A stretch of DNA of 64,000 bases from contig CAVVQV010000003.1 in assembly GCA_963750495.1 (NCBI GenBank), positions 88,109 through 152,108 of the forward strand, given 5' to 3'. Below, piece by piece: positions 7,679 to 15,846 of this stretch. Position numbers and translations under genes: made by a program. Each line of letters starts with the position of its first letter. Position 1 is the stretch's first letter. The notes beneath the pieces were generated by a model. That model saw only the letters and a list, made by a program, of their open reading frames with translations. It was not told where the DNA came from and searched no databases. The stretch comes from JANLYC01 sp963750495. Lineage in GTDB: Bacteria > Actinomycetota > Actinomycetes > Propionibacteriales > Nocardioidaceae.

Positions 7679-8902
7679 TCAGAGGCTGCGCCAGACGGCT
7701 TCGTTGACGACGGCGTTGGCGGCCAGACCGTTCGCCTTCTTCAGCGCGATCACCGCGGCCGCCGTATGACGACCCAGCATCCCGTTGCGGTCGGTGTCCG
7801 GCAGCTTCAGCGCCACCTGGAGCGCGTACACCGCCCGGCCCACGCTCCCGTGGTGCAGGAGGATCTTCGCTGCGTTCGCGCGGCCCCACTGCTTGGCCTC
7901 CCGGGGAGTCCAGTTCGGGGCTGTCAGCCGTTGCGAGGACGGTGCCAGGCTGGCCCAGGTGGGCTTGTCGAGCGATCCGGTGCGGGGCAGGTCGTGCGCG
8001 GCCTGGTAGCGCAGTACCGCCGAGCGCGTGCTTGCCCCGAAGGTGCTCGTCACCGGTTGGTTCAGGAGCCGTTGCCCCTTGCGCACCGCGTCGCCCGAGC
8101 TGCCGAGCCACTGCAGCGGCAACCGAGCCAGTCGGGGGGCGGTGACCGGTGTCGGGCACGGTGTCAGTCGCGGCTTGGCCGTCGGCGAGACGGCGGGCTG
8201 CCCGCGGAAGACCTGGCAGGTGCCGTAGTCGACCTTCCACGCGTGGCCGGTCCAGAACGAGGTGTGGGCGCGGGCACCGTTCCACGAGAGCGAGATGTGG
8301 ATGTGACTCGTGTGCGGGTCTGAACCCGTGTACCGCTGCCAGCTCCCGCGGTAGGCAGCCCACGACTTGTGGTTGTAGATGACGTACATGATGCCGAGCC
8401 GGCGAGCCATCTCGCCGGGCTCGCCACTCGGCCCGGGGCCGGTGATCCAGGCGAGGAAGTCCGCGGCGGCGTGCTTGTCGGCCCGGTTGTGCACGTTGAG
8501 CATCCAGTCCCAGGCGCGGCCGTCCTTGTGCTCTGACGTGCTGCCGGAGGTGCAGGCGCGCGGGGTCGCCGGGCTGCTCCCGCCCCGGTGGTACGTCGCC
8601 AGGGCGAGGTCCCGCAGCTTCACGATCCCGCGCGACGGCGTGGCCACACAGGCCTGCTGCATCTGGTAGGTCGCCGGGTCGTCCAGCGCCCCCCGCCACT
8701 TCCGGGGCGACGTCATGCCCTTCGGATGGCGCGGAAACGACACCGGCGGCGACATCGCCTTCGAGCCGGCGTAGGTCGTCGTGCCGGACTGGTGGCCAGA
8801 CGTGCCGAGGGCCGTGGACATCGCGGGAGCAAGAGCGAGGAGCAGGGTGGCGGCGATGCCGATCGTGGTGACGCGAGCGGCGGAGGACGTGGAGCTGGGC
8901 AT
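7679..8902 (-). CDS. Secreted cell-wall-associated protein with peptidoglycan-binding-like repeats
   Basis: A 407-residue exported protein. ATG 8902 gives a signal peptide (residues 1-33, LLLALAPAMSTALG). Residues about 70-225 (GRAWDWMLNV, HIHISLSWNG) resemble the secreted ARB_07466-like domain found in actinobacteria. Residues about 245-405 hold two peptidoglycan-binding-domain-like modules (SSGDAVRKGQRLL ... FGASTRSAVLRYQAAH and GSVGRAVYALQVALKL ... GMLGRHTAAAVIALKK). A role in wall binding or remodelling is inferred. The 15 upstream in-frame residues are not needed. Confidence 0.8.
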   Translation of the reverse strand: MPSSTSSAARVTTIGIAATLLLALAPAMSTALGTSGHQSGTTTYAGSKAMSPPVSFPRHPKGMTSPRKWRGALDDPATYQMQQACVATPSRGIVKLRDLALATYHRGGSSPATPRACTSGSTSEHKDGRAWDWMLNVHNRADKHAAADFLAWITGPGPSGEPGEMARRLGIMYVIYNHKSWAAYRGSWQRYTGSDPHTSHIHISLSWNGARAHTSFWTGHAWKVDYGTCQVFRGQPAVSPTAKPRLTPCPTPVTAPRLARLPLQWLGSSGDAVRKGQRLLNQPVTSTFGASTRSAVLRYQAAHDLPRTGSLDKPTWASLAPSSQRLTAPNWTPREAKQWGRANAAKILLHHGSVGRAVYALQVALKLPDTDRNGMLGRHTAAAVIALKKANGLAANAVVNEAVWRSL

Positions 8903-9202
8903 CGGGTGGGGCCTCAGTGGGTGCGGGAACAGGATGACGTTGAGCAACGAACCTAATACGGATAGTGATGAGAGTCGGGAGTCAGCCGCTGAGGCCGACC
9001 GAACGACCGAGCCAGACCCAACCGAACGGACGAGGATGTGGACGCGGGGCCGGATCGGCGCGAGCTGGTGATGACTCCACGTGGATCGACAACATCACCG
9101 CTGTGTCAACGCGTGGTCACCGTCCGTCGAAGGTCGCGGCGTGGGGTGGCATGAGTTTCCGGATGCCCTACGGACCGCCGGATGCTTTGGCATAGTCGGC
9201 TC
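8903..9202. other. 300-bp divergent promoter region
   Basis: No gene is supported here. The minus strand carries a candidate -10 TAGGTT (plus-strand AACCTA at 8950-8955), about 45 nt before the secreted-protein start. Just beside it is the small perfect inverted repeat CGTTG-AG-CAACG. The right end holds the -10 box of the diguanylate cyclase gene. The rest shows nothing recognisable. Confidence 0.4.
9191..9196 (+). promoter_or_regulatory. Leaderless -10 box of the diguanylate cyclase gene
   Basis: CATAGT lies 6 nt before GTG 9203. The spacing argues for GTG 9203 over the in-frame ATG 9182, which would lie upstream of this box. Confidence 0.45.
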
Positions 9203-10180
9203 GTGACAACCGGACAGTCGGGCGATCCGTTCGTCTCAGCCGGGACGTTTTCCCGGGCGGGCACGGATCTGTTCCGTCGCGCGTCCGAACGTGTGGTGGC
9301 TGAGCTCAGCCGGCGTACGACAGACATGACCTGGTCGGTGTCGCGGGTCGAGTCCGGGCACCAGGTCCACTTGCACGTCAAGGGCGCGCTGATCGCCGCC
9401 GGTGAGACGGTGCCGTGGGACGGCAGCCTCTGCCGGCGCATGGTCGAGGGTGGTGCGGCCGTCGTCGCGGACACGCTCGTCGATCCGGCGTACGCCGACC
9501 ACCCGGCATCCAGCCGCTTCCGCGGCTTCGCCGGGATGCCGATTCGCGGCGACGACGGCTCGCCGTTCGGCATGCTGTGCGGAGTCACGTCCGAGCCGTT
9601 CACCGGAGACCTCGGCGTCGACGAACGAGAGCTCGAGCTGCTGACGGGACTGCTCGCCGATGTGCTCGACGGTGCCCGGCTGAGCGACTCGGCCCATGCC
9701 GCCGAGCGATCGGCCCTGGTGCTGGCCCAGACCGACCACCTCACCGGACTGGTCAACCGACGTGGCTGGGACCTGGCCATCGAGCAGGCGCGCGAGAGCC
9801 TGGAGAGCTACGGCGACCACATGTCGGCGGTCATCGTCGACCTCGACGACTTCAAGGCGGTCAACGACAGGGAGGGTCACCAGGCAGGGGACGAGCAGCT
9901 GCGGCTCGCCGGCCGCATCCTCGCCGGCCTCGTCCGCCGCGACGACGTCGTGGCCCGCATCGGCGGTGACGAGTTCGCGCTGCTGCTCGTCAACTGTTCC
10001 GAGACCGAGGCTGACCATCGGGAGGCAGACATCTTCGACGGCCTGAACGCCCAGGGCGTGGCTGCGTCGACCGGCCACGCGACCGCCACGACGGCCGCGG
10101 AGTTCGACACCTTGATCGCCATGGCCGACCAGGCGATGTACCGCGCCAAGACCGCGCGGCGCAGCGTCGTCACCCCCTGA
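9203..10180 (+). CDS. GAF-domain diguanylate cyclase (GGDEF)
   Basis: A soluble protein (325 aa) predicted to make cyclic di-GMP from two GTP. A GAF sensor occupies residues 20-150 and the GGDEF domain 165-320. The active loop GGDEF is at 254-258 and an allosteric product-inhibition site RRDD (RxxD) at 245-248, exactly five residues before it. The stretch after GGDEF is about 20 residues shorter than usual, but the terminal AMADQAMYRAK helix is kept. GTG 9203 was chosen from promoter spacing. It stands alone, and its input signal is unknown. Confidence 0.9.
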   Translation: MTTGQSGDPFVSAGTFSRAGTDLFRRASERVVAELSRRTTDMTWSVSRVESGHQVHLHVKGALIAAGETVPWDGSLCRRMVEGGAAVVADTLVDPAYADHPASSRFRGFAGMPIRGDDGSPFGMLCGVTSEPFTGDLGVDERELELLTGLLADVLDGARLSDSAHAAERSALVLAQTDHLTGLVNRRGWDLAIEQARESLESYGDHMSAVIVDLDDFKAVNDREGHQAGDEQLRLAGRILAGLVRRDDVVARIGGDEFALLLVNCSETEADHREADIFDGLNAQGVAASTGHATATTAAEFDTLIAMADQAMYRAKTARRSVVTP

Positions 10181-10250
10181 CCGACCCGGCTCGAGGTCCG
10201 ACCTGCGCCAGCAAGGCCTGCGAGTTGGTGCTGCAGGGGAGGATGGCTCT

Positions 10251-11051
10251 GTGCTCGGTTACCTCTCGCCCGTCCGTCGACGCTTCGTGCTCGTGGTGGT
10301 GACGCTACTGGCGCTGACCCTGGTCGTCGTCGTGGTGCTGGTACTGCGCTCGCGCCCCGCGGAGGTCACTCCGGTCGCTCAGGACCGACCCGGTCCCGTC
10401 CTCCTCGTGCCTGGGTACGGCGGCTCGACGACCTCGCTGGACGACCTGGCCGCAGCGCTGCGAAACGCCGGGCGGGAAGTCTTCGTCGTCCGGTTGCCCG
10501 ACAACGGGACGGGCGACCTCCAGGAGCAGGCGCAGGTGCTCGGTGACGCGGCGCGCGCGGCGATCCGCCGCACCGGGTCTCCTTCCGTTGACGTCGTGGG
10601 TTACTCCGCGGGTGGGGTCGTCGCCCGGGTGTGGGTGCGTGACGACGGTGGTGGCGACCTCGCGCGTCGCGTCGTGAGCCTCGGCTCGCCGCAACACGGC
10701 ACCGACGTGGCTGCCCTCGCGACGGACCTCGCGTCGGAGGGGTGTCCGGTCGCCTGCCGGCAGCTGGCTACCGACAGCGACCTGCTACGCGGCATGAACG
10801 CCGGAGACGAGACGCCACCAGGGCCGCTCTTCGTGTCGATCTGGACCACCGACGACAAGACCGTCGTACCGCCGGAGTCGGCGACTCTGGCCGGGGCGCT
10901 GAACGTGTCGCTCCAGTCCGTTTGCCCGTCAGCCCACGTCAGTCATGGGCGCTTGCCGAGCGATCCAACGGTGATCGCCATGACCCTCGACATGCTCGCA
11001 GTCCAGCCGCCGGTCCGACCAGGCAGCGGTGTTTGCTCCGTCAGTCCTTGA
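10251..11051 (+). CDS. Secreted or membrane-anchored alpha/beta hydrolase (lipase class 2-like)
   Basis: A 266-residue esterase/lipase. One hydrophobic N-terminal helix (residues 12-32) exports or anchors it. The oxyanion loop VPGYGG lies near 49-54, the nucleophile Ser119 in GYSAGG and a conserved SPQHGT segment near 147. The likely acid is in WTTDDKTVVPP and the histidine in VSHGRL. The GTG at 10251 follows GGGGAGGA. The 3' end overlaps the stop of the convergent ABC permease gene by 11 bp. Substrate, perhaps short acyl esters, is inferred. Confidence 0.88.
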   Translation: MLGYLSPVRRRFVLVVVTLLALTLVVVVVLVLRSRPAEVTPVAQDRPGPVLLVPGYGGSTTSLDDLAAALRNAGREVFVVRLPDNGTGDLQEQAQVLGDAARAAIRRTGSPSVDVVGYSAGGVVARVWVRDDGGGDLARRVVSLGSPQHGTDVAALATDLASEGCPVACRQLATDSDLLRGMNAGDETPPGPLFVSIWTTDDKTVVPPESATLAGALNVSLQSVCPSAHVSHGRLPSDPTVIAMTLDMLAVQPPVRPGSGVCSVSP

Positions 11052-11853
11052 TGTCCTTGGTGGCAAAGTTGGCCCAACCGGCGGCCAGGAACACGGCGAC
11101 GTAGATGAGCTGCAGACCCGTTCCGCGAGTCACGTTCCGCCACAGGATCGGATCGCGGAACAGATCGACGAACGACAGCCAGTAGCGGGTCGGGAGATAC
11201 GGGTACAGCGCGGTAGCAGCGTCCAGGGTGAGGAGCAGGGTCGAGGCGATGAGCACGCCGATCGTGCCCAGCGCCGCAGCCAACGGCGTCTCGACCACGG
11301 TCGAGAGGAACAGGGCGATCGCGGCCACCCCCAGCATCGAGAGCATCGCGTAGGCCAGCGCCAGGCCGGTACGAACGATCACCTGCTGGGTCGTGAGCGA
11401 AGACCCCGAGACGGTGACGGTGGCGGCACCCTGCTGGTCGCCGAGCAGCAGCACGCCCAGCACGTACGCCGTGACTGCCACCACGAGCACGGTGAGGATC
11501 ACGAACGTCATGATGCTGATCAGCTTCGCCACGAGCAGGCGGGTGCGGCCGACCGGCCGGATCAGCACGTAGCGGAGGGTTCCCGACTGCGCCTCGCCGG
11601 CGATGGCCTCACCGGCGACGACGGCGACGGCCGCCGGTAGGAACAGGGGCAGCACGATCGCCACAGCGGCCAACGGGTACAGCGTTCCGTCCGTCAGGAC
11701 CGCAGACAGGAAGGCCGGACCGGTTCCCGGTCGGGGACCGAGGTCCGTGATCGACAGCAGTACTGCGACCAACGTCGGCAGGGCGTCGATGAGCGCGATA
11801 GTGATCCAGGTGCGTCGACTGTGGAGGAGCTTGCGCAGCTCGACCCCGATCAC
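11041..11853 (-). CDS. ABC-2 type exporter permease
   Basis: A six-helix membrane permease (270 aa) of the ABC-2 family. The N-terminal amphipathic IGVELRKLLHSRRTW is followed by TM1, and GEAQSGTLRYVLIRPVGRTRLL forms the coupling loop. It overlaps the upstream ATPase gene by 4 bp (ATGA), so the two are co-translated. The third cistron (12755-13861) encodes an exported LolA/RseB-like protein, suggesting export or maintenance of an envelope component. Substrate unknown. Confidence 0.9.
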   Translation of the reverse strand: MIGVELRKLLHSRRTWITIALIDALPTLVAVLLSITDLGPRPGTGPAFLSAVLTDGTLYPLAAVAIVLPLFLPAAVAVVAGEAIAGEAQSGTLRYVLIRPVGRTRLLVAKLISIMTFVILTVLVVAVTAYVLGVLLLGDQQGAATVTVSGSSLTTQQVIVRTGLALAYAMLSMLGVAAIALFLSTVVETPLAAALGTIGVLIASTLLLTLDAATALYPYLPTRYWLSFVDLFRDPILWRNVTRGTGLQLIYVAVFLAAGWANFATKDIKD

Positions 11854-12758
11854 GGTCGCACGATCCGGTCCGAGCCAGGCTCGGTGGCGGCCAGCACCAC
11901 GTCCTCGAGCGTATGACGTTCCGGCGCGAGCTCGACGACTCTCACACCGGCAGAGACAAGGCGGGCGTTCAAAGCAGCCGGGTCGTCGACGCGGATCAGC
12001 AGGCTGTCTGCGTCGAAGTGCTCGACCTGTCCGTCGAGCAGGGCGCGGGCGCTCGCGACGTCTGGCGTACGCACGAACAACCTCCCCGTCGGCTGCTGGA
12101 GCAGGTCGAGGTCATCCTGGATGACGAGTCGCCCGCGGTCCAGGACGCCGACCCGCGTGCACAGCTGCTCGACCTCGGCGAGCAGGTGGCTGGACAGGAA
12201 GATCGTGGTGCCGGACGCGTGCAGGGTCTGCAGCAGATGGCGGATCTCGCGGATGCCCTGCGGGTCGAGGCCGTTCGTCGGCTCGTCGAGGATGAGCAGT
12301 CGCGGCTTGCGCAACAAGGCACCCGCAAGCCCCAGCCGCTGTCGCATGCCCAACGAGTACGCCCTGACCGGGCGCCGGTCGACGCCGCCCAGGCCGACCT
12401 CCTCGAGAGCCGCGTCGACACGGCCGGCTCGTGTCGCGCGTGGGGCTCCCGCTCCCATCGCGTCGAACAACGCGAGGTTGGCGCGGCCGGACAGATGCCC
12501 GTACGCCGCCGGGCCCTCGACGAGAGCACCCACCTGGCCGAGCACGGTCTTCGCCGACTTAGGCATGGGCTGGTCGAGCACACGAATGTCCCCCGACGTG
12601 GCGAGCACGAGCCCGAGCAGCATCCGGACCGTCGTGGTCTTGCCGGAGCCGTTGGCACCGAGGAACCCGTAGATGTCACCTTCGCGGACGTCGAGATCGA
12701 GCCGGTCGACAGCGAGGATGGAGCCGAACCGCTTGGTCAGCCCGCGCGTCGTGATCAT
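11850..12758 (-). CDS. ABC exporter ATP-binding protein
   Basis: A cytoplasmic ATPase (302 aa). It has Walker A GANGSGKTT near residues 34-42, signature YSLGMRQRLGLAGALL near 139-154, Walker B LLILDEPTNGLDP near 160-172 and a C-terminal ~80-residue accessory part typical of drug/lantibiotic-type exporters. It overlaps its neighbours by 4 bp on both sides: the LolA-like gene upstream and the permease downstream. All three should form one transcript starting near 13861. Confidence 0.95.
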   Translation of the reverse strand: MITTRGLTKRFGSILAVDRLDLDVREGDIYGFLGANGSGKTTTVRMLLGLVLATSGDIRVLDQPMPKSAKTVLGQVGALVEGPAAYGHLSGRANLALFDAMGAGAPRATRAGRVDAALEEVGLGGVDRRPVRAYSLGMRQRLGLAGALLRKPRLLILDEPTNGLDPQGIREIRHLLQTLHASGTTIFLSSHLLAEVEQLCTRVGVLDRGRLVIQDDLDLLQQPTGRLFVRTPDVASARALLDGQVEHFDADSLLIRVDDPAALNARLVSAGVRVVELAPERHTLEDVVLAATEPGSDRIVRP

Positions 12759-13861
12759 GAGGGAGGCTCGGGCAGGGGGCGCGCGCCGCTCGCGAGCTCC
12801 CGCGCAGCCGTGATCAAGGTGGACTCGGTGACTGTCCCGGCGAGCAGCCAGCCGCCGTCGAAGTCCTGGCGCTGGGTGAGCAGCACGCCGAGTGGTCCGA
12901 CGGCCAGGATGTCGCCCTCATCGATCAGTCGCACGCCGGGGGTCCGCTCCAGCTGCGCCCGCAGTGGCTCGGCCGCGCGGTCCCACAAGGGGATCGCGAG
13001 GAGCTGGGTGACCCCGCTGCCGTACACGCCGACAGCACGGAGTCGCACGTTGGATGACTGCGAGAGCCCCGCCAGCGTGCGAGGTGGTGCGACCGGTGCG
13101 TAGTGGTTCGCCGCGTCGGCGATGTCGACGATGCCGTCGTAGGAGAGCCGCGCCCCGGTCGGAGGGACGAATGCCGTCGCCGTCGCCGCAGGTGTGCCTG
13201 ACGAGAACGACATGAACTCGGACGTGAACGACGCAGACGTGGACCCGCGCGCGAAGACCTCGACCCGCAGCGGTATGCCCGTCGCCGGATCGGCCCACAG
13301 GTCGACGTGGTCGACGCTCGACTGTGGTGCCGCGGGCGACAGTCTCAAGCCCGGCGCGTCCTGCCCGGCCACTCGGCGACTCGGCAGTCGGCTGATCTCT
13401 GCCGCGTTGGCGTCCTGGAGCAGCCGCCGACTCACTTCCGGCGGAAGCAGGTCTGCGGTGCGGGGCAACCGGATGGCGGGGTCTCGACTGACCGTGACGG
13501 AAGACTTCTCGTAGTTCCACTCCACGGTCCGGTCACCCTGGTGGATCAGGTCGTTCTCGCCGGTGGCCAGCAGCTTGTCCACCCGCCAGTCGACCGCGCT
13601 GCGCCACCACACGCGCATACGCGTCCGCTCCCCGAAAAGGGTGCCGATGTCGGTGAATCGGTCCGCGACAGGAAGTTGCAGGGTGCCTAGTGACTCGACG
13701 TACCCGGAGTAGGCGTGGTCCCGCGAGGTCTGGACACGATGAAGCAGCGCCGTCGCTGACACGGAGCTGTCGCCCACCGGGATCGCCCGCACCCCGAGCG
13801 GGACACCGATCAGCAAGGCAACGCCGATGGCGACCAGGCACCATCGACGGGCTGGGGTCAT
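12755..13861 (-). CDS. Exported LolA/RseB-like protein, first gene of ABC operon
   Basis: A 368-residue protein with an N-terminal signal anchor (residues 8-26), hence outside the membrane. Residues 36-240 follow the LolA/MucB-RseB pattern: a curved beta-sheet with RMRVWWRSAVDWRVDKL and DHVDLWADPATGIPLRVEVF. Such domains bind lipids or sense envelope stress. The C-terminal ~110 residues are less recognisable. A TACGCT box lies 5 nt before the ATG, and a GAGGT ribosome-binding site overlaps that gap. Being first in an ABC-2 exporter operon, it may present the exported molecule or sense it; this is inference. Confidence 0.75.
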   Translation of the reverse strand: MTPARRWCLVAIGVALLIGVPLGVRAIPVGDSSVSATALLHRVQTSRDHAYSGYVESLGTLQLPVADRFTDIGTLFGERTRMRVWWRSAVDWRVDKLLATGENDLIHQGDRTVEWNYEKSSVTVSRDPAIRLPRTADLLPPEVSRRLLQDANAAEISRLPSRRVAGQDAPGLRLSPAAPQSSVDHVDLWADPATGIPLRVEVFARGSTSASFTSEFMSFSSGTPAATATAFVPPTGARLSYDGIVDIADAANHYAPVAPPRTLAGLSQSSNVRLRAVGVYGSGVTQLLAIPLWDRAAEPLRAQLERTPGVRLIDEGDILAVGPLGVLLTQRQDFDGGWLLAGTVTESTLITAARELASGARPLPEPPS

Positions 13862-13937
13862 ACCTCAGCGTACGTCCGTGACGGACGGCCTCCAACGTGT
13901 ACTGATGGGCAGTGGCCGCCCGATCACGGCGCTCAGG

Positions 13938-14153
13938 TCACTTGGAGGGCTGTGGCGTCTTGCACTCGATTTTGGGGTTGACGCCGACGTAGTTGAGCGG
14001 GCCGGCGATGACCGTCAGGCTCGTGTCGCCGAACGTCTTGCAGTTGACGTCGCGGTCGCTGCCGAAGTAGCCCCGCTGGAAGGCGGCGAGCAGCCCGATC
14101 ACCAGCCAGACCACCACGATCAGACTGACCAAACCACTGGCTCTCGACCTCAT
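13938..14153 (-). CDS. Small single-pass membrane protein
   Basis: A 71-residue protein starting at ATG 14153 behind an excellent AGGAGG ribosome-binding site. It has one membrane helix (residues 6-24), a short RGYFGSD turn and an outer domain with two cysteines (NCKTF and IECKT) that could form a disulfide. Similar small actinobacterial proteins are annotated only as hypothetical. The open frame extends far upstream, but that part is a shadow of the divergent gene. Divergent from the PPOX-type gene; function unknown. Confidence 0.75.
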   Translation of the reverse strand: MRSRASGLVSLIVVVWLVIGLLAAFQRGYFGSDRDVNCKTFGDTSLTVIAGPLNYVGVNPKIECKTPQPSK

Positions 14154-14267
14154 GTTGCCTCCTGGTGCCTTCGGTGCGGAAGGCTCTCGATGCGTGTCGC
14201 CGGACCGCTCTTCAGCCGCGGCTGCGCCAAACCCTATGACACCTGGCGGGACGCGCAACTCGAGCCG

Positions 14268-14273
14268 TATGCT
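14268..14273 (+). promoter_or_regulatory. Leaderless -10 box of the PPOX-fold gene
   Basis: TATGCT ends 6 nt before ATG 14280. No Shine-Dalgarno is present, which supports leaderless translation and fixes the start. Confidence 0.5.
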
Positions 14274-14279
14274 CCGCCG

Positions 14280-14918
14280 ATGGACCTGACGAGGCTGACA
14301 CGCCTGCCCGAGATGGCCTCGCAGGACCGGGCTGTCCTGGACGCTTTGCTCGACGAGGCGCTGGTCTGCCACGTCGGTCTCGTCGTCGACGGCCATCCGG
14401 TCGTGATCCCGACGGCGGTCGCGCGTGATGGGGACCGACTGTTGTTGCACGGCTCGACGGGGTCCGGCTGGATGCGGGCGGTTGCCGCCGGTGCTCCCGT
14501 GTCGGTCGCCGTCACGGAGGTCGACGGCCTCGTCGTCGCCCGCTCGGCCTTCGAGTCGTCCATGTTGTATCGCAGCGCGGTCTTCTTCGGCGTCTGTTCG
14601 GTCCTGGAGGGTGATGAGAAGCGACGTGCGTTGGACGTGCTGACGGACTCGTTGATCGCGGGACGCGTCGCCGAGGTTCGCGAGCCGACGGCGAAGGAGC
14701 TGGCGGCGACGTTGGTGCTCGCACTACCCCTCGAGCGCTGGTCGCTGAAGATCTCCGACGACTGGCCGGAGGACCCGCCAGAAGACATCGATGGGCCGGC
14801 GTGGGCGGGGCTGGTCCCGCTCCAGCGGTCGTACGGGGCTCCGCGGCCTGCCCCTGATCTGCGTACCGGAATCGACATCCCCCCGTCAGTGCGGTCACGG
14901 TCTGCTAGTCGCCCCTGA
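14280..14918 (+). CDS. Pyridoxamine 5'-phosphate oxidase-fold flavoprotein
   Basis: A cytoplasmic split-barrel protein (212 aa) of the flavin-nucleotide-binding PPOX-like group. The N-terminal MASQDRAVLDALLDEALVCHVGLV, then HPVVIPTAVARDGDRLLLHGSTGSGWMR and SMLYRSAVFFGVCSVLEGDEKRRAL follow the family pattern. Members bind FMN or F420 and reduce small molecules; no substrate can be inferred. ATG 14280 is chosen from the adjacent -10 box. The C-terminus overlaps the convergent SDR gene by 14 bp. Confidence 0.85.
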   Translation: MDLTRLTRLPEMASQDRAVLDALLDEALVCHVGLVVDGHPVVIPTAVARDGDRLLLHGSTGSGWMRAVAAGAPVSVAVTEVDGLVVARSAFESSMLYRSAVFFGVCSVLEGDEKRRALDVLTDSLIAGRVAEVREPTAKELAATLVLALPLERWSLKISDDWPEDPPEDIDGPAWAGLVPLQRSYGAPRPAPDLRTGIDIPPSVRSRSASRP

Positions 14919-15846
14919 CCCAGGTCCGGGCACGTTGTATGACCGCCCGCGCCACAGCGACCGTGCTGTTGCCCTGGTGCCCGTGCAGACGGTTCAGATC
15001 CGGCCGTGGGCGGAGCACATTTCCCTCCGTTGGACGCGCCGGCTCTTGCTCTCGTGCCGCTAGCGCCGCAAGCGGGCCTACCAGGACGTCGAAGAGCTTG
15101 GGCGTGACTGTGAAGCCGAGCTGCATCATTCGGTTCGCCGGACCGACCTGGACTGTGTGCTTTGGTCGATCGAGCGTTCGCACGATGGCCCTCGCGACGT
15201 GCTCAGGCGACACGACGGGTGGCGGTGGCCTCCCGACGGCTCCAACATACGTGGCAGCTTGCAGGTAGATCGGTGTATCCACACTGCCCGGCGACACGCA
15301 GCTGATGTGAATGCCAGGATGGCCGCGGTGCTCCAGTTGCAGCTCTCGGGCGAGAGCGCGGATTGCCCACTTGCTGACTACGTAGGGGGACATCTGCGGC
15401 ACGGCGATATGCCCGATCACGGACGACAACAGCACCACGGAGCCGGTGCCCTGGTGGCGCATGGCGCGCAAGGCGCAGCGCGCGATGTTGGCGCTTCCGC
15501 ATACGTTGGTGGCAATGACGCCGTCGAAGATCTCAGGAGGCACGTCGACGAAGTCGCCGTAGGCGACGACACCAGCAGCGTGGATCACAGCGTCAAGCTG
15601 TTCATGGGTGGCCCTGATCAATTGGAAAGCGGACTCGACGGCCTGAAGATCGCTGACATCCGCCGAGGCGACCAAGACGCTAGCCGCCCCGGCCAGTTCA
15701 CACTCACGCGCCGTTTCTTTGAGCGGCGCCAACGCTCGGCTCATCAGGATCAGATGGTCTCCACGACGGGCCAGTTGATGGGCGGTAGCGCGTCCGATAC
15801 CGCTGGAGGCACCGGTCACGAGGACAACCCGGCCTGGAGAAGTCAA
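14905..15846 (-). CDS. Short-chain dehydrogenase/reductase
   Basis: An NAD(P)-dependent oxidoreductase (313 aa). The Rossmann motif TGASSGIG is at residues 11-18, the NNAG equivalent HAAG near 89-92, a catalytic serine in LLSSVIG and Tyr155/Lys159 in YVVSK. The C-terminal 60 residues (a membrane-leaning helix and a basic tail) are longer than the minimal SDR, as in SDRs acting on hydrophobic substrates. It overlaps the zinc dehydrogenase gene by 4 bp, so both enzymes probably act in one pathway of alcohol or aldehyde conversion. Confidence 0.93.
   Translation of the reverse strand: MTSPGRVVLVTGASSGIGRATAHQLARRGDHLILMSRALAPLKETARECELAGAASVLVASADVSDLQAVESAFQLIRATHEQLDAVIHAAGVVAYGDFVDVPPEIFDGVIATNVCGSANIARCALRAMRHQGTGSVVLLSSVIGHIAVPQMSPYVVSKWAIRALARELQLEHRGHPGIHISCVSPGSVDTPIYLQAATYVGAVGRPPPPVVSPEHVARAIVRTLDRPKHTVQVGPANRMMQLGFTVTPKLFDVLVGPLAALAAREQEPARPTEGNVLRPRPDLNRLHGHQGNSTVAVARAVIQRARTWVRGD

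Noticed and set aside
5575..7707. 710-codon plus-strand frame opposite the M3 peptidase
   Set aside because: A shadow of the real minus-strand gene caused by high GC; rich in Arg, Val and Gly with no recognisable motif.
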